This document shows, piece by piece, positions 46,116 to 54,186 of a DNA stretch of 64,000 bases. The position numbers were made by a program, and so were the translations under genes. Below the pieces are notes generated by a model, which had not been told where the DNA came from, made no database searches, and worked only from the letters and a program-made list of their open reading frames with translations. This DNA is from an uncultured Bacteroidales bacterium (GTDB lineage Bacteria; Bacteroidota; Bacteroidia; Bacteroidales; Bacteroidaceae), in contig CACZAN010000018.1 in the NCBI GenBank assembly GCA_902779165.1, positions 1 through 64,000 of the forward strand. The letters run 5' to 3'. The number at the start of each line of letters is the position of its first letter. Position 1 is the first letter of the stretch.

Positions 46116-47672
46116 TTACATGGAAACTTTCTTGACAACTTCACCAGCTGATATTATATATATTCCTTGAGGTAAAACGAGATGATTTGAGCCATTAGAT
46201 ATTTGTCGTAAAACAACCGTTCCATTCATATCATATACAGTAATAGGAGTACCAGCAACGACTCCACTGATTTCTATTCCTTCGTTGGCTCTTTCTATTA
46301 TGAATGCATCTGCTCTACTTTCCTCCTTAATACTATTTGATACATCGCTATATACTATTAACAGATGCTTGTTTTCTTGAATGTCCTCAAGTACTAATGT
46401 ATTTCCCTTTATAAGGCTTGTCACATCTTCTTGGTTCACATAAATTGTTTCTATTTGCCATCCAATAGATGGTATTAATTTGATACGGGCAGAACCACCT
46501 TCCTCAACACAATAAGCAATCGAACCTTGTTCATTAGTGGTATAAATACCATATTCGGGAATGAGACTTTTTAATCTTGGCCATTTACCGTTAGAGAAAT
46601 CCCAAAGTTGAGAATCATAACCAGCTAAAGGTATTCCAGATTTTAAATCCTCAGAAAGAATACCTGTACCATTTTCCTGAATACGACTACTAATACCGAT
46701 TATGTAATAACAATTTGTAGCATTGCTACACATCATATTAAATACTCCATTAGGATTATTGGACATGGTAGAAGGTGCAGATATGACATTATTAGCTATT
46801 AAATCACTGCTTATGCTGATGGCATTCACTATACAGGTATTATCCGCAGTTTCAATGTTGATGCTACCTGTAAATATTGCATCATGAAGTGTACCACTAG
46901 CACATATCCCAGAAATATACGTCCTATTACCTCCATTAATGATGATATCAACGTCTGAAAAGATTTCAAATAAATCAGCAACTCCATAAGATATAATACC
47001 TGCAATATGGCAACCTTGTCTCATTGTATAATATGTCTTCCGCAATTGAATATTCCCTTCTGCCTTGACTTGATGTATTTCAACCTCTCCATTTGAGCGT
47101 CCCACGACTAATGAAAGAGCATCAAATGGTGCATTTACAACATCTGCATCAATATTGTAGTTCACATTAATATTATTGATTTGGGTTGAATAACAATAAC
47201 CAACCAATACGCCAAAAGAAGCAACATTATTCATATCGCCAAAATCTGTGCTACCAGTTATTTGAAGGTTCTGAATAGTCGCTCCATATACATAGCCAAA
47301 TAAACCTACTGCATCTGATTCCAGATTGCTATTGATATCTTGGCTAGGTTTAAAATTTGTAATACAATGTCCTTGACCATCAAAAGTGCCCTGAAAAAAA
47401 TGTCCTCTCCAACCAATAACACCTAATGGATGATTGTTCAAATTAATATCATCATCTAAAAAGAAAGTACAACCTTGGAATTCCTTCTCAATAGACAAGG
47501 ATTGTAATCCTTTTAATTGTGCACCTGTATTAATATGGAAAACCGTTTCTCCTTCTGTATACCAACTTGTATCTATACTATTTCCATCCCATGTATTAGC
47601 ATGAGATTCTAGATCTATAAATGCTAATAATGCTACCAAGAAAAAATGCAAAAAATGATGATAATTATTCAT
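46116..47672 (-). CDS. Secreted repeat protein with probable T9SS sorting tail
   Basis: 518 residues, signal peptide about 1-25. The body (about 60-370) is made of beta-helix/GLUG-like repeats: FQGTFDGQGHCITNF, VGLFGYVYGATIQNLQITG, GVLVGYCYSTQINNINVN. The last ~60 residues (ITVYDMNGTVVLRQ ... LPQGIYIISAGEVVKKVSM) match a type IX secretion type A sorting domain. Probably a cell-surface or released adhesin-like protein. The gene is clearly more AT-rich than its neighbours and lies between the two 455-bp repeats, so acquisition is likely. Confidence 0.78.
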   Translation of the reverse strand: MNNYHHFLHFFLVALLAFIDLESHANTWDGNSIDTSWYTEGETVFHINTGAQLKGLQSLSIEKEFQGCTFFLDDDINLNNHPLGVIGWRGHFFQGTFDGQGHCITNFKPSQDINSNLESDAVGLFGYVYGATIQNLQITGSTDFGDMNNVASFGVLVGYCYSTQINNINVNYNIDADVVNAPFDALSLVVGRSNGEVEIHQVKAEGNIQLRKTYYTMRQGCHIAGIISYGVADLFEIFSDVDIIINGGNRTYISGICASGTLHDAIFTGSINIETADNTCIVNAISISSDLIANNVISAPSTMSNNPNGVFNMMCSNATNCYYIIGISSRIQENGTGILSEDLKSGIPLAGYDSQLWDFSNGKWPRLKSLIPEYGIYTTNEQGSIAYCVEEGGSARIKLIPSIGWQIETIYVNQEDVTSLIKGNTLVLEDIQENKHLLIVYSDVSNSIKEESRADAFIIERANEGIEISGVVAGTPITVYDMNGTVVLRQISNGSNHLVLPQGIYIISAGEVVKKVSM

Positions 47673-47708
47673 GACAATATAAAAGGCGGAACTCTTCTTT
47701 GCTTATCT

Positions 47709-47850
47709 GAAGCTTGGTTACCGCCAAGTGACCATATACAAAACAAGCACGAATAGTTCACGCCTTACGACGTGACCCTTCATCTGCTTGTTCTTTTGTA
47801 TTGAATGTTTGGCGGTATTCAGCTTCAAAGAACAAGAGCGAAAGCTCTAT
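47709..47850. other. Large nested palindrome, candidate structured leader or MITE
   Basis: Outer arms GAAGCT and ACCGCCAA (47709-47727) pair with TTGGCGGT and AGCTTC (47809-47826). Middle arms TATACAAAACAAGCA (47735-47749) pair with TGCTTGTTCTTTTGTA (47785-47800). The innermost stem is TCACG/CGTGA. A second hairpin AGAGCGAAAGCTCT follows. It lies 37 bp and more upstream of the secreted-protein gene. Confidence 0.6.
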
Positions 47851-47957
47851 ATCATTTAGAAAGAAATCATTCCATGGGTTAAATAATTGAATGATTATAA
47901 TTAGTTTTGTTTAATGCTGTGACCGAGCAGGCTCTGAGCCGCTGAGTGGTCTGGAGA

Positions 47958-47994
47958 GAAAGGGGCCTTAGTTCATGGGCAAATCACTTTTCAA
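47958..47994. repeat. 37-bp direct repeat R2, left copy
   Basis: GAAAGGGGCCTTAGTTCATG followed by GGCAAATCACTTTTCAA; identical at 51014-51050. On the minus strand it reads ...KSDLPMN and stop, so it may be the 3' end of a lost gene. Confidence 0.7.
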
Positions 47995-48017
47995 AGAGAT
48001 AATAATTAAGCTAATTC

Positions 48018-48216
48018 AGCGTCTCTGCCATCAAGTCCTTACGACCAATAAGGCTAAAGATGGACACTTTGTTGTCTTCATTGAGGATGGTCGGCGATAG
48101 CGTCTTTGACCTTGTAGGCCTTTCCCATTCAAACCATCCACTTGGGTCAGCATTTTGTTTACGCGCTCCAATTCCAGTTGGATGACGATTCGTCTGTTTT
48201 CTTCGTTAAGACTCAT
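48018..48216 (-). pseudogene. Remnant of HEPN-family toxin gene fused to foreign fragments
   Basis: The ATG at 48216 overlaps the end of the nucleotidyltransferase gene by 11 bp, the normal MNT-HEPN arrangement. The first ~30 residues (MSLNEENRRIVIQLELERVN) resemble a HEPN N-terminus. Then 48088-48120 matches 31 of 33 bases of the THUMP methyltransferase gene (43936-43968), in another frame. After it, a different frame reads ILNEDNKVSIFSLIGRKDLM to a stop near 48018. The HEPN catalytic RxxxxH region is gone. Confidence 0.55.
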
Positions 48217-48529
48217 ATAATACTTTCTTATCTTCTTCTACATTGAAATAGAACATTGGATGCGGGCCGTCATTCCATTCTGCCTTTGTGTAGGCATGAA
48301 CGCGAATGTCTTCGCCGAAATCCCACCCCATAGTCATTAGGGGATAAGAGTATTTTCCGAAATCCTCGGATTCCAGCTTTGGCTTGTCGAGCAGCAACAG
48401 CAGATCCCAGTCTGACCCCTCGTGCGCATCACCTCTTGCCCGCGAGCCATAGAGGTAAAGCGAACTTCCCAGCGGAAGAACGTCCTTAGCCCTCTGTCGG
48501 ATATGATCTAAGACCTGTTTTGTCTCCAT
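48206..48529 (-). CDS. MNT-type nucleotidyltransferase domain protein (antitoxin-like)
   Basis: 107 residues. The polymerase-beta-like motif GSRARGDAHEGSDWDLLLLLD (about 28-48, with the G-S and DxD residues) is complete. In HEPN-MNT modules this enzyme neutralises the HEPN ribonuclease, in characterised cases by adding AMP. The promoter at 48561-48593 is intact, but the partner gene downstream is destroyed, leaving an orphan antitoxin. Confidence 0.85.
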   Translation of the reverse strand: METKQVLDHIRQRAKDVLPLGSSLYLYGSRARGDAHEGSDWDLLLLLDKPKLESEDFGKYSYPLMTMGWDFGEDIRVHAYTKAEWNDGPHPMFYFNVEEDKKVLYES

Positions 48530-48560
48530 TATGAATAACTATTTGGCTGTCTTTCGGCTG

Positions 48561-48593
48561 CAAAGGTAGCACTTATTATTGGAAATCTACAAA
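48561..48593 (-). promoter_or_regulatory. Promoter of the MNT gene
   Basis: Minus strand TTTG (48593-48590), 21 bp, TACCTTTG (48568-48561), 32 bp before the ATG. The rest of 48530-48763 shows nothing recognisable. Confidence 0.6.
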
Positions 48594-48763
48594 CTTTATT
48601 CAATTTATTTGTCCTAACCCCTGCTTTCTCAGGATTTTTAGCCGCTAAACAGACATTGAGGCCCAAGGAATGCTTTCTGTTCAGCTAAAAAAGACGGAAA
48701 ATGAGGGGTGAGGCGAAGAAAACGCGGAGATAAGTGCTTTCCGTAGATACTCAATTATTCAAC

Positions 48764-49220
48764 GTGACGAAACTGGCAGGTGAGTTTTTGGTTAGTTTTT
48801 CGTTAGGTTTTGAAACGTAAATATTGGGCACAACATTCTAATACACAGGGTGTTGCGCCATTTTCCGTTAGGTTTTGCATGTTTTTTCTCAAAAAACTTT
48901 CTATAGACCCCCTCTCAAAATTTTTTTTTTCGGAAAAAAGATGCAAAACCTAACATAGAGTGTGTTAATGTGTTAACTTACAGCCGATTACAAGCCTGTT
49001 TTTAGCTTCAAAACCTAACGAAAACCTAACAAAAACCTAACAAAACCTAACAAAACCTAACACAAACTAACCAGGCTCTTCGGTTCGCAGCCTTCAGATT
49101 ATTCTCTATTGAAGTATCGGAAGTGATGTTAAAGCACCACGTCCCGTTGTCTCGGCTTATACGTCCAGTCCCTCAGCTTGACGACCCAAGACTCATCAAG
49201 GCTCACGTCCTAATATCTGA
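48764..49220. repeat. 457-bp direct repeat L2
   Basis: Second copy of L1 (45452-45906), same orientation, about 96% identical by eye. Same plan: GTTAGGTTTTG boxes on the left, CAAAACCTAAC boxes at the right (about 49009-49062), ACGT-rich inverted F-type segment at the end. It finishes 12 bp before the nuclease-like gene. Confidence 0.85.
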
Positions 49221-49231
49221 CAGGGGATTTC

Positions 49232-49960
49232 TTATGTGATGGAGTATTCTGCACCTATTTCAACTGTTACTTTCTTTATCCAACATTTAATTCTTTTGCC
49301 TAAAATATTTCGATTGATATAACCATCTTGGACATTTATGAATTCGCAGAAACGTTTATAATCTTCGTTATTCTCCGTGCATTTTTCCTCATAGTTGGAT
49401 TCCTTACAAACATTGCCTTTAAAAACAATGAATAGCGCAATACAAACATCTTTTCCTGCATCTACAGCAGCTTTCATTGTTCCATAAGTAGCTGTGAACA
49501 GCTGATATCCAATATCCTTGTAGTTTGCTTTATTATCACTTAAAGCATTTGCTAACTTTTCCGAACGTACAATTTTCCCTTGTTTCTTTATCTTTTCTAT
49601 TTTTTCATCAAAGGATTCAGAAACTTTAGCTTCAACACCTATCACCATTTTCTCTCCAATCATCAACATATCATGAACTCGTTGTCCCCCTTGACCCATA
49701 CCTTCACCCAAAGAAGTTTTATACTCAGGATAGCAATCAAAGTCCATAGGTTCAAATCCACAATCGCAAAGGACAGAATTTATCAATAAAGAGAAATCGG
49801 CTCTATTGAGTACAAATTTTGCTAACTCCATAGCACTTCGACCCGATTTCCATTGTTTGGATGATTTCGGCGCAGGCCAATTATCAAAACCATAAATTTT
49901 ACACTTATTGCTATCTATGATTGTAAATTCCATATCAAATAAAGTTATTAAGTGATTCAC
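49232..49960 (-). CDS. PD-(D/E)XK-like protein, DUF6946-type (possible restriction/defence nuclease)
   Basis: 242 residues starting at GTG 49960, whose GTGA overlaps the TGA of the WYL gene; ATG 49933 is the alternative. The core reads CYPEYKTSL (Glu79), GGQRVHDMLMIG (Asp97) and VIGVEAKVSESF (Glu110-x-Lys112), which fits the E-D-ExK spacing of PD-(D/E)XK nucleases, followed by the helix with IGYQLFTATYG. The segment WKSGRSAMELAKF plus the rest recalls DUF6946 proteins. Substrate and activity are unknown. Translational coupling to a WYL regulator and the island setting suggest defence. Confidence 0.6.
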   Translation of the reverse strand: MNHLITLFDMEFTIIDSNKCKIYGFDNWPAPKSSKQWKSGRSAMELAKFVLNRADFSLLINSVLCDCGFEPMDFDCYPEYKTSLGEGMGQGGQRVHDMLMIGEKMVIGVEAKVSESFDEKIEKIKKQGKIVRSEKLANALSDNKANYKDIGYQLFTATYGTMKAAVDAGKDVCIALFIVFKGNVCKESNYEEKCTENNEDYKRFCEFINVQDGYINRNILGKRIKCWIKKVTVEIGAEYSIT

Positions 49961-50862
49961 TCATATCTCTCCCTCATCTTCCTTACCTCATCCTTCATCC
50001 TCTCCCTCAGTGTCTCAGGTTCCAACACCTCTATCTTATCCCCCATTGCCAAGAGCTGGCTGACGAGTTCTGGAGTCTCGCAGAGGCGATAGGTGAATTC
50101 GGCAAACTCGCCGTGTTTGTAATAAACGAGAGATTGACTTTTGTGCAGCGGCGTGGAGTTGAGATACTCTGCCTGCACACCGAAAGCTCGAATTTTCACG
50201 TTCACGACGGGGAGATTTTGGCTCGTATATATACCTACGACATTGCCGAAGTACTGGCGGGGGGTGAAGTCCTCGGGCAACGTGAAGCTCTTTGCGAGCA
50301 ACTTCAAGTGAAGAATGCGGTCTAAGGCTATTGTGCGCAGGCCGTTCTGTTCGGAGAGGAATCCCAGCAAATACCAGCGACGATTATAAACTTTCAGCGC
50401 GTAGGGCTGAATATGAAATGTCTGTAGGTGTTCCTCGTGTTCGTATTCGTAACGCTGATAGTCAACCTGCAGTTCCACGTTGGACTTCATCGCCTCGATG
50501 ATGTCATTCAGAAACGCCTGTCCCAGTGGTATCTCTTCCAGCAGAATGCGGTCTTTCATACTATGGAAGGTCGCGAAGTCCTGCGGGATACTATACTTGC
50601 GTAGCAGCCACTTCGCCATACGGTTGTCCAATATCTCCGGGTTCTTTATAAAATAGGTATTGTTCTTGCGGTCGCAATCTATATCCACGCCGAACATTTC
50701 CTTTATACCCTTGCGATGTTCGTGGAAAGTGCGAAGGGCCAATGGACCATCAGACATGGGATTCGCCTCCCACATCATGCAGATATCTTCATAGGGGAGT
50801 GGATCGCTGGTGAGCAACAAATCCAGCAACCATATATAGCGATAATACGTTTTCCCTTTCAT
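49957..50862 (-). CDS. WYL-domain transcriptional regulator
   Basis: 301 residues. N-terminal winged-helix part (about 1-85, LALRTFHEHRKGIKEMFG), then a WYL domain with the motif RWYLLGF and the ligand-binding IALDRI strand, and the C-terminal WCX extension ending EPETLRERMKDEVRKMRERYE. WYL proteins sense nucleic acids or nucleotides and often regulate phage-defence operons. It is the first gene of a two-gene unit; the R1 repeat begins 7 bp upstream of its ATG. Confidence 0.88.
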   Translation of the reverse strand: MKGKTYYRYIWLLDLLLTSDPLPYEDICMMWEANPMSDGPLALRTFHEHRKGIKEMFGVDIDCDRKNNTYFIKNPEILDNRMAKWLLRKYSIPQDFATFHSMKDRILLEEIPLGQAFLNDIIEAMKSNVELQVDYQRYEYEHEEHLQTFHIQPYALKVYNRRWYLLGFLSEQNGLRTIALDRILHLKLLAKSFTLPEDFTPRQYFGNVVGIYTSQNLPVVNVKIRAFGVQAEYLNSTPLHKSQSLVYYKHGEFAEFTYRLCETPELVSQLLAMGDKIEVLEPETLRERMKDEVRKMRERYE

Positions 50863-50868
50863 TTCTCA

Positions 50869-50908
50869 GCACACGCAATCGATGATTTGTACCTAAAAAC
50901 CACCCTAA
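50869..50908. repeat. 40-bp direct repeat R1, right copy
   Basis: Identical to 45325-45364. It overlaps the TAG stop of a truncated hydrolase fragment and lies directly upstream of the WYL gene. Confidence 0.75.
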
Positions 50909-51012
50909 AGCTGGTTTTGCCAGTCAAGAAATGCTTGTTCCCATTTTCGGCATTCTGCACTTCCTTTTTTGTCTGACGCTCCGAAACCATGTCCTCCCGT
51001 TGAGTTACTAAA
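50905..51012 (-). pseudogene. 3' fragment of an alpha/beta-hydrolase (esterase) gene
   Basis: Minus-strand reading gives NSTGGHGFGASDKKGSAECR ... WEQAFLDWQNQL and TAG at 50905. GGHGFG followed by a Trp-rich helix is the catalytic-His C-terminus of acetyl-xylan-esterase-like hydrolases. About 34 codons remain; the gene body is absent and the R2 repeat adjoins it upstream. Confidence 0.5.
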
Positions 51013-51013
51013 G

Positions 51014-51050
51014 GAAAGGGGCCTTAGTTCATGGGCAAATCACTTTTCAA
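51014..51050. repeat. 37-bp direct repeat R2, right copy
   Basis: Identical to 47958-47994. Marks the right limit of repeat-associated DNA. Confidence 0.7.
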
Positions 51051-51060
51051 CATATAGCCT

Positions 51061-51123
51061 CTGTCACGAGGGGGCCAGGAGAATCTGTGACAGTCACAAT
51101 GTGTCCTGACCTCCACGTGACAG
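51061..51123. other. Nested hairpin 3' of the lipoprotein gene
   Basis: CTGTCACG (51061-51068) pairs with CGTGACAG (51116-51123), CCAGGA with TCCTG, and TGTGACAGTCACA is at the centre. Possibly a terminator for the lipoprotein gene ending at 51155, though no T-run is evident on the minus strand. Confidence 0.4.
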
Positions 51124-51154
51124 GCGAGGCTTTTATAATGTCCGGTTGGCACAG

Positions 51155-52585
51155 TTAGTTCTCGTCCTGCGAGACACCAATCTCTGCGAGTTTTTGGTTG
51201 AAGAGCAGTGCAAACTCTATCAACTGACGCACGACGATGACGCTCTGCTGCATGTGGTCGGCAGAGTGATCCATGATATTGAGGACGTAGGCGAAGGTCT
51301 TCCTGTCGAGCATTGCGAGCAGGCTGACATAGTCCTCTTCGCTGAATTTGACTTGGTACACAGCCCAGTAGTCGATGCCCACCGGTGTGGTGGCAAGACG
51401 CATGGGGAGAGTCTGGTTAGTGCCCTTGCAGGAGATTTCAGCCTTCACCAGTTCATTCAGCTTCTTGGTGTATTCGTCGATGGTCTCCTTGGAAGCATAG
51501 TTGCGGCCGACGGTTCTGTACTCACTGTCAACCTCTAAGAGCTCCAGCAGATTGCTTACGCTGAAAGTGACGGTCAGATCATCGAGCAAGGTCACTTTGG
51601 CCTCATCAATGCTGCGTGTGCCCAGGATGGAGCCTATCACCTCGAAGATGGAGGACGATGATGTGAACTGGCTCATGTCGAGATTGCTTATACCGCCCAT
51701 GTTTTCGCCACTCTCCTTGAGGGAAAGTTCCAGCATCTTGCGGTCGTTCTGCGTCCAACTGCCAAAAGCAGTGGCGTGGCCGTTCACACGGTCGCTGGAA
51801 ATGGAGAGGTCCAGCTGTGTCTTGTCGCCTTTCTTTCCAGCTTCTGGGAGAATATGCGAATTTATCTTGGCTTCTGCAGTAAATCCCTTGCTGTCATCCG
51901 TGGCTCCCTCTGGCAGCTGATAGCGAATAACGCCAGAGAAATCGTCGTGCCATGCGCCGGAAACCTTGGAGGACAGAGCGAACTGTAAGTCAGAATGAAG
52001 CGTTACCACAATAGCTACACCATCTAAATTCTTGACCGATACCACTTTCTTCCGGTTTGAGCCATCCATCTTCATAGTCACTTTGTATATCCCATTTTCT
52101 AACTGCTTGGTCTCGGGGTTATATCCGTTAAGAATGATTTCAAACGCATCGGCCTCCTCAATGTCAAAGTCCGTTTGTCCGTTTTTCATCGTGAAGCGGT
52201 ATTTGAAATCAGACAAGTCGAGGTCGATGTATTGCTTGAAACCCATTGCGGCCAATTCGCTACCTTCCTCCACCTGCCGTACATTATCGGCAACCATGAG
52301 TAAGATGGACGATACTAATGAATTCTCGAACTCCTTATTGGCCAATACGTACTGATTGAAGTACAAGTTATAATTATTAGCAGCCTCCCACGACTCGAAA
52401 TTCAGGTTCTCGGCCAGGTCCTTCACCACGGCGCGGGTGTGCTCGATGAACTTATCGCGATTCTTCTCTGCCTCCGTCTGCTCCACGGCAGGGGTGTTGT
52501 CATCGTCATCCGACCCGCACGATGTGAATACACTTGCGCCGCAAATGAGGATGGCGGCGAGCATCCATGCATACATTCTTTTCAT
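51155..52585 (-). CDS. Lipoprotein of unknown function
   Basis: 476 residues. Signal peptide with lipobox-like VFTSC, Cys23, followed by GSDDDDN, typical of Bacteroidales surface-exposed lipoproteins. The rest is a soluble alpha/beta protein with no motif I recognise; residues ~30-100 are helical (EKNRDKFIEHTRAVVKDLAENL) and the middle is beta-rich. Isolated transcription unit; upstream sequence is occupied by MITE copy M3, so its promoter may lie inside that element. Confidence 0.8.
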   Translation of the reverse strand: MKRMYAWMLAAILICGASVFTSCGSDDDDNTPAVEQTEAEKNRDKFIEHTRAVVKDLAENLNFESWEAANNYNLYFNQYVLANKEFENSLVSSILLMVADNVRQVEEGSELAAMGFKQYIDLDLSDFKYRFTMKNGQTDFDIEEADAFEIILNGYNPETKQLENGIYKVTMKMDGSNRKKVVSVKNLDGVAIVVTLHSDLQFALSSKVSGAWHDDFSGVIRYQLPEGATDDSKGFTAEAKINSHILPEAGKKGDKTQLDLSISSDRVNGHATAFGSWTQNDRKMLELSLKESGENMGGISNLDMSQFTSSSSIFEVIGSILGTRSIDEAKVTLLDDLTVTFSVSNLLELLEVDSEYRTVGRNYASKETIDEYTKKLNELVKAEISCKGTNQTLPMRLATTPVGIDYWAVYQVKFSEEDYVSLLAMLDRKTFAYVLNIMDHSADHMQQSVIVVRQLIEFALLFNQKLAEIGVSQDEN

Positions 52586-52599
52586 AATTGTTTTAAGTT

Positions 52600-52795
52600 A
52601 TTCAAGTTTCGCAAGTGATGCCGTAGGCATCTGACAATGGTTCTTCAGGTATGAAGCGACCAGAGGTCGAGCGGCCAGCCATTTCAATGGCTGGTAATAC
52701 CATTGTCACGCCCCGCTGGGGCTTTGTATTACAGCTGGTTCTTCGAAGAGTCGAAGCGAACAAAGTTCGAGCGAGCATACTTGCGAAACTAGAGT
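52600..52795. repeat. MITE-like palindromic element (copy M3)
   Basis: 196 bp with terminal inverted repeats ATTCAAGTTTCGCAAGT and ACTTGCGAAACTAGAGT (14 of 17 paired). Contains ATGCCGTAGGCAT, CCAGCCATTTCAATGGCTGG, GCCCCGCTGGGGC and CTTCGAAGAGTCGAAG, the fullest set among the copies. It fills most of the 310-bp gap 52586-52895 with the hairpin after it. Confidence 0.7.
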
Positions 52796-52817
52796 AAATG
52801 ATATAAAGAGGTGTTGT

Positions 52818-52879
52818 GGTTATAAGGTCGTGAGGTGCTGAGGTGCTGCTTCACCTCATTACCTCACGACCTTATAACC
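52818..52879. terminator. Strong hairpin, probable terminator of sdhB
   Basis: GGTTATAAGGTCGTGAGGT (52818-52836) is perfectly complementary to 52861-52879, with an inner GAGGTG/CACCTC stem. It lies 16 bp beyond the sdhB stop. There is no long T-run, so it may also act as an RNA-stabilising stem. Confidence 0.6.
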
Positions 52880-52895
52880 TCACAGCCTTACAGAG

Positions 52896-53654
52896 TTAGT
52901 CGGCCAGCTTTGCCTTGATGAACTCGCGGTTCAGGCGGGCAATATTGGCGATGGTCTCGTTCTTCGGGCACACAGCCTCGCAGGCGCGGGTATTGGTGCA
53001 GTTGCCGAATCCGAGTTCGTCCATCTTGGCGACCATGGCCTTGGCGCGCTTGGCAGCCTCTACGCGGCCTTGTGGCAGCAGGGCGAGCTGAGAGACCTTG
53101 GAGCTGACGAAGAGCATGGCGGAGCCGTTCTTACAAGCGGCGACGCAGGCGCCACAGCCGATGCAGCTGGCGCAGTCCATGGCCTCGTCGGCATCCTGCT
53201 TGGGAATGAGGATGGCGTTGGCGTCCTGAGCCTGACCGGTGCGGATGCTGGTGTAGCCACCGGCCTGAATGATCTTGTCGAAGGCAGAGCGATCGACCAT
53301 GCAGTCCTTGATGACGGGGAAGCCGGCAGAGCGCCAGGGCTCTACGGTGATGGTCTCGCCGTCCTTGAACTTACGCATGTAGAGTTGGCAGGTGGTGGCG
53401 CCACGCTCGGTCTTGCCGTGAGGCGTACCGTTGATGTAGAGCGAGCACATGCCGCAGATACCCTCGCGGCAGTCGTGGTCGAAGACAAAAGGTTCCTTTC
53501 CGGCCTCAATGAGTTCCTCGTTCATGATGTCGAGGGCTTCGAGGAAGGAGGTGTCGTCGGGAATGTTCTTCAACAGGTGGGTGTCGAAGTGGCCCTTCTC
53601 CTTCGGGCCGTTCTGTTTCCAGAATTTTATTGTTACAGAAATATTCTTTGCCAT
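52896..53654 (-). CDS. sdhB: Succinate dehydrogenase/fumarate reductase iron-sulfur subunit
   Basis: 252 residues from ATG 53654 ([16 protein letters not shown]). Carries the electron relay between the flavoprotein and the membrane cytochrome. [2Fe-2S] ligands in [13 protein letters not shown] (Cys62, 67, 70) with a later Cys89; [4Fe-4S]/[3Fe-4S] ligands in [14 protein letters not shown] and [12 protein letters not shown]. In these anaerobes it works mainly as fumarate reductase. Its gene is separated from sdhA by the S23-type gene. Confidence 0.95.
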   Translation of the reverse strand: MAKNISVTIKFWKQNGPKEKGHFDTHLLKNIPDDTSFLEALDIMNEELIEAGKEPFVFDHDCREGICGMCSLYINGTPHGKTERGATTCQLYMRKFKDGETITVEPWRSAGFPVIKDCMVDRSAFDKIIQAGGYTSIRTGQAQDANAILIPKQDADEAMDCASCIGCGACVAACKNGSAMLFVSSKVSQLALLPQGRVEAAKRAKAMVAKMDELGFGNCTNTRACEAVCPKNETIANIARLNREFIKAKLAD

Positions 53655-53664
53655 GATTTTTTTT

Positions 53665-53701
53665 AGTTGACAAGTAAACAAGTTGACGAGTTGACAAGTT
53701 G
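53665..53701. repeat. Octamer array, left arm around the S23-type gene
   Basis: Units of TTGACAAG/TTGACGAG, plus CAAGTAAACAAG (53671-53682). The opposite complement of these units flanks the other side of the gene (54101-54186), and CTTGTTTACTTG recurs at 54067-54078. Confidence 0.7.
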
Positions 53702-54052
53702 TTACTCTAAAGTTTTAATGAGAGCGGAAAGCATCCTGATTATTTCTGAAATCTGGTCTTGCAAGATATTTAGCTTATCCTCAGAAGCGAAACCAAGATT
53801 CCGTGAAATCATAATCTGTGTTTCTAATTCTGATGCTGATCCCAGAGCATTACTGAGGAACTTGACCGTTTCTTTTCCATAGAGTCTGCCATAGCCTTCA
53901 GAGATATTGGATGGAATGGAAACCGCTGCACGACGCATTTGTGATACAATCCCAAAAAGTTCATCTTGGGGGTAATCACGCGTAACCTTATAGATATCGG
54001 TTACAAGCTCCATGCTTTTTTTCCAAACAACCAAATCCTTGTGGTTTTGCAT
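53702..54052 (-). CDS. Four-helix-bundle protein (S23/IVP family)
   Basis: 116 residues of the S23 ribosomal / 23S rRNA intervening-sequence protein family: starts [19 protein letters not shown], with [10 protein letters not shown] and [16 protein letters not shown]. Members form pentameric four-helix bundles; relatives include the Avd factor of diversity-generating retroelements, but no retroelement is here. It lies between sdhA and sdhB on the same strand, enclosed by inverted octamer arrays that reach to its own stop codon. Probable recent insertion into the operon. Confidence 0.88.
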   Translation of the reverse strand: MQNHKDLVVWKKSMELVTDIYKVTRDYPQDELFGIVSQMRRAAVSIPSNISEGYGRLYGKETVKFLSNALGSASELETQIMISRNLGFASEDKLNILQDQISEIIRMLSALIKTLE

Positions 54053-54100
54053 GTCTACTAACGTCTCTTGTTTACTTGAATTGGTTATTATTGTTTGTTT

Positions 54101-54186
54101 TAACTTGTCAACTCGTTAACTTGTCAACTTGTCAACTCATAAAATGAACCAACTTGTCAACTCGTCAACTCGTCAACTTGTCAACT
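54101..54186. repeat. Octamer array, right arm around the S23-type gene
   Basis: Nine or so units of AACTTGTC/AACTCGTC interrupted by CATAAAATGAACC. The array begins directly at the sdhA stop codon TAG (54185-54187). It is the inverted complement of the left array. Confidence 0.7.

Noticed and set aside
53702-54052. Diversity-generating retroelement suggested by the Avd-like fold
   Set aside because: No reverse transcriptase, template or variable repeat is found nearby.
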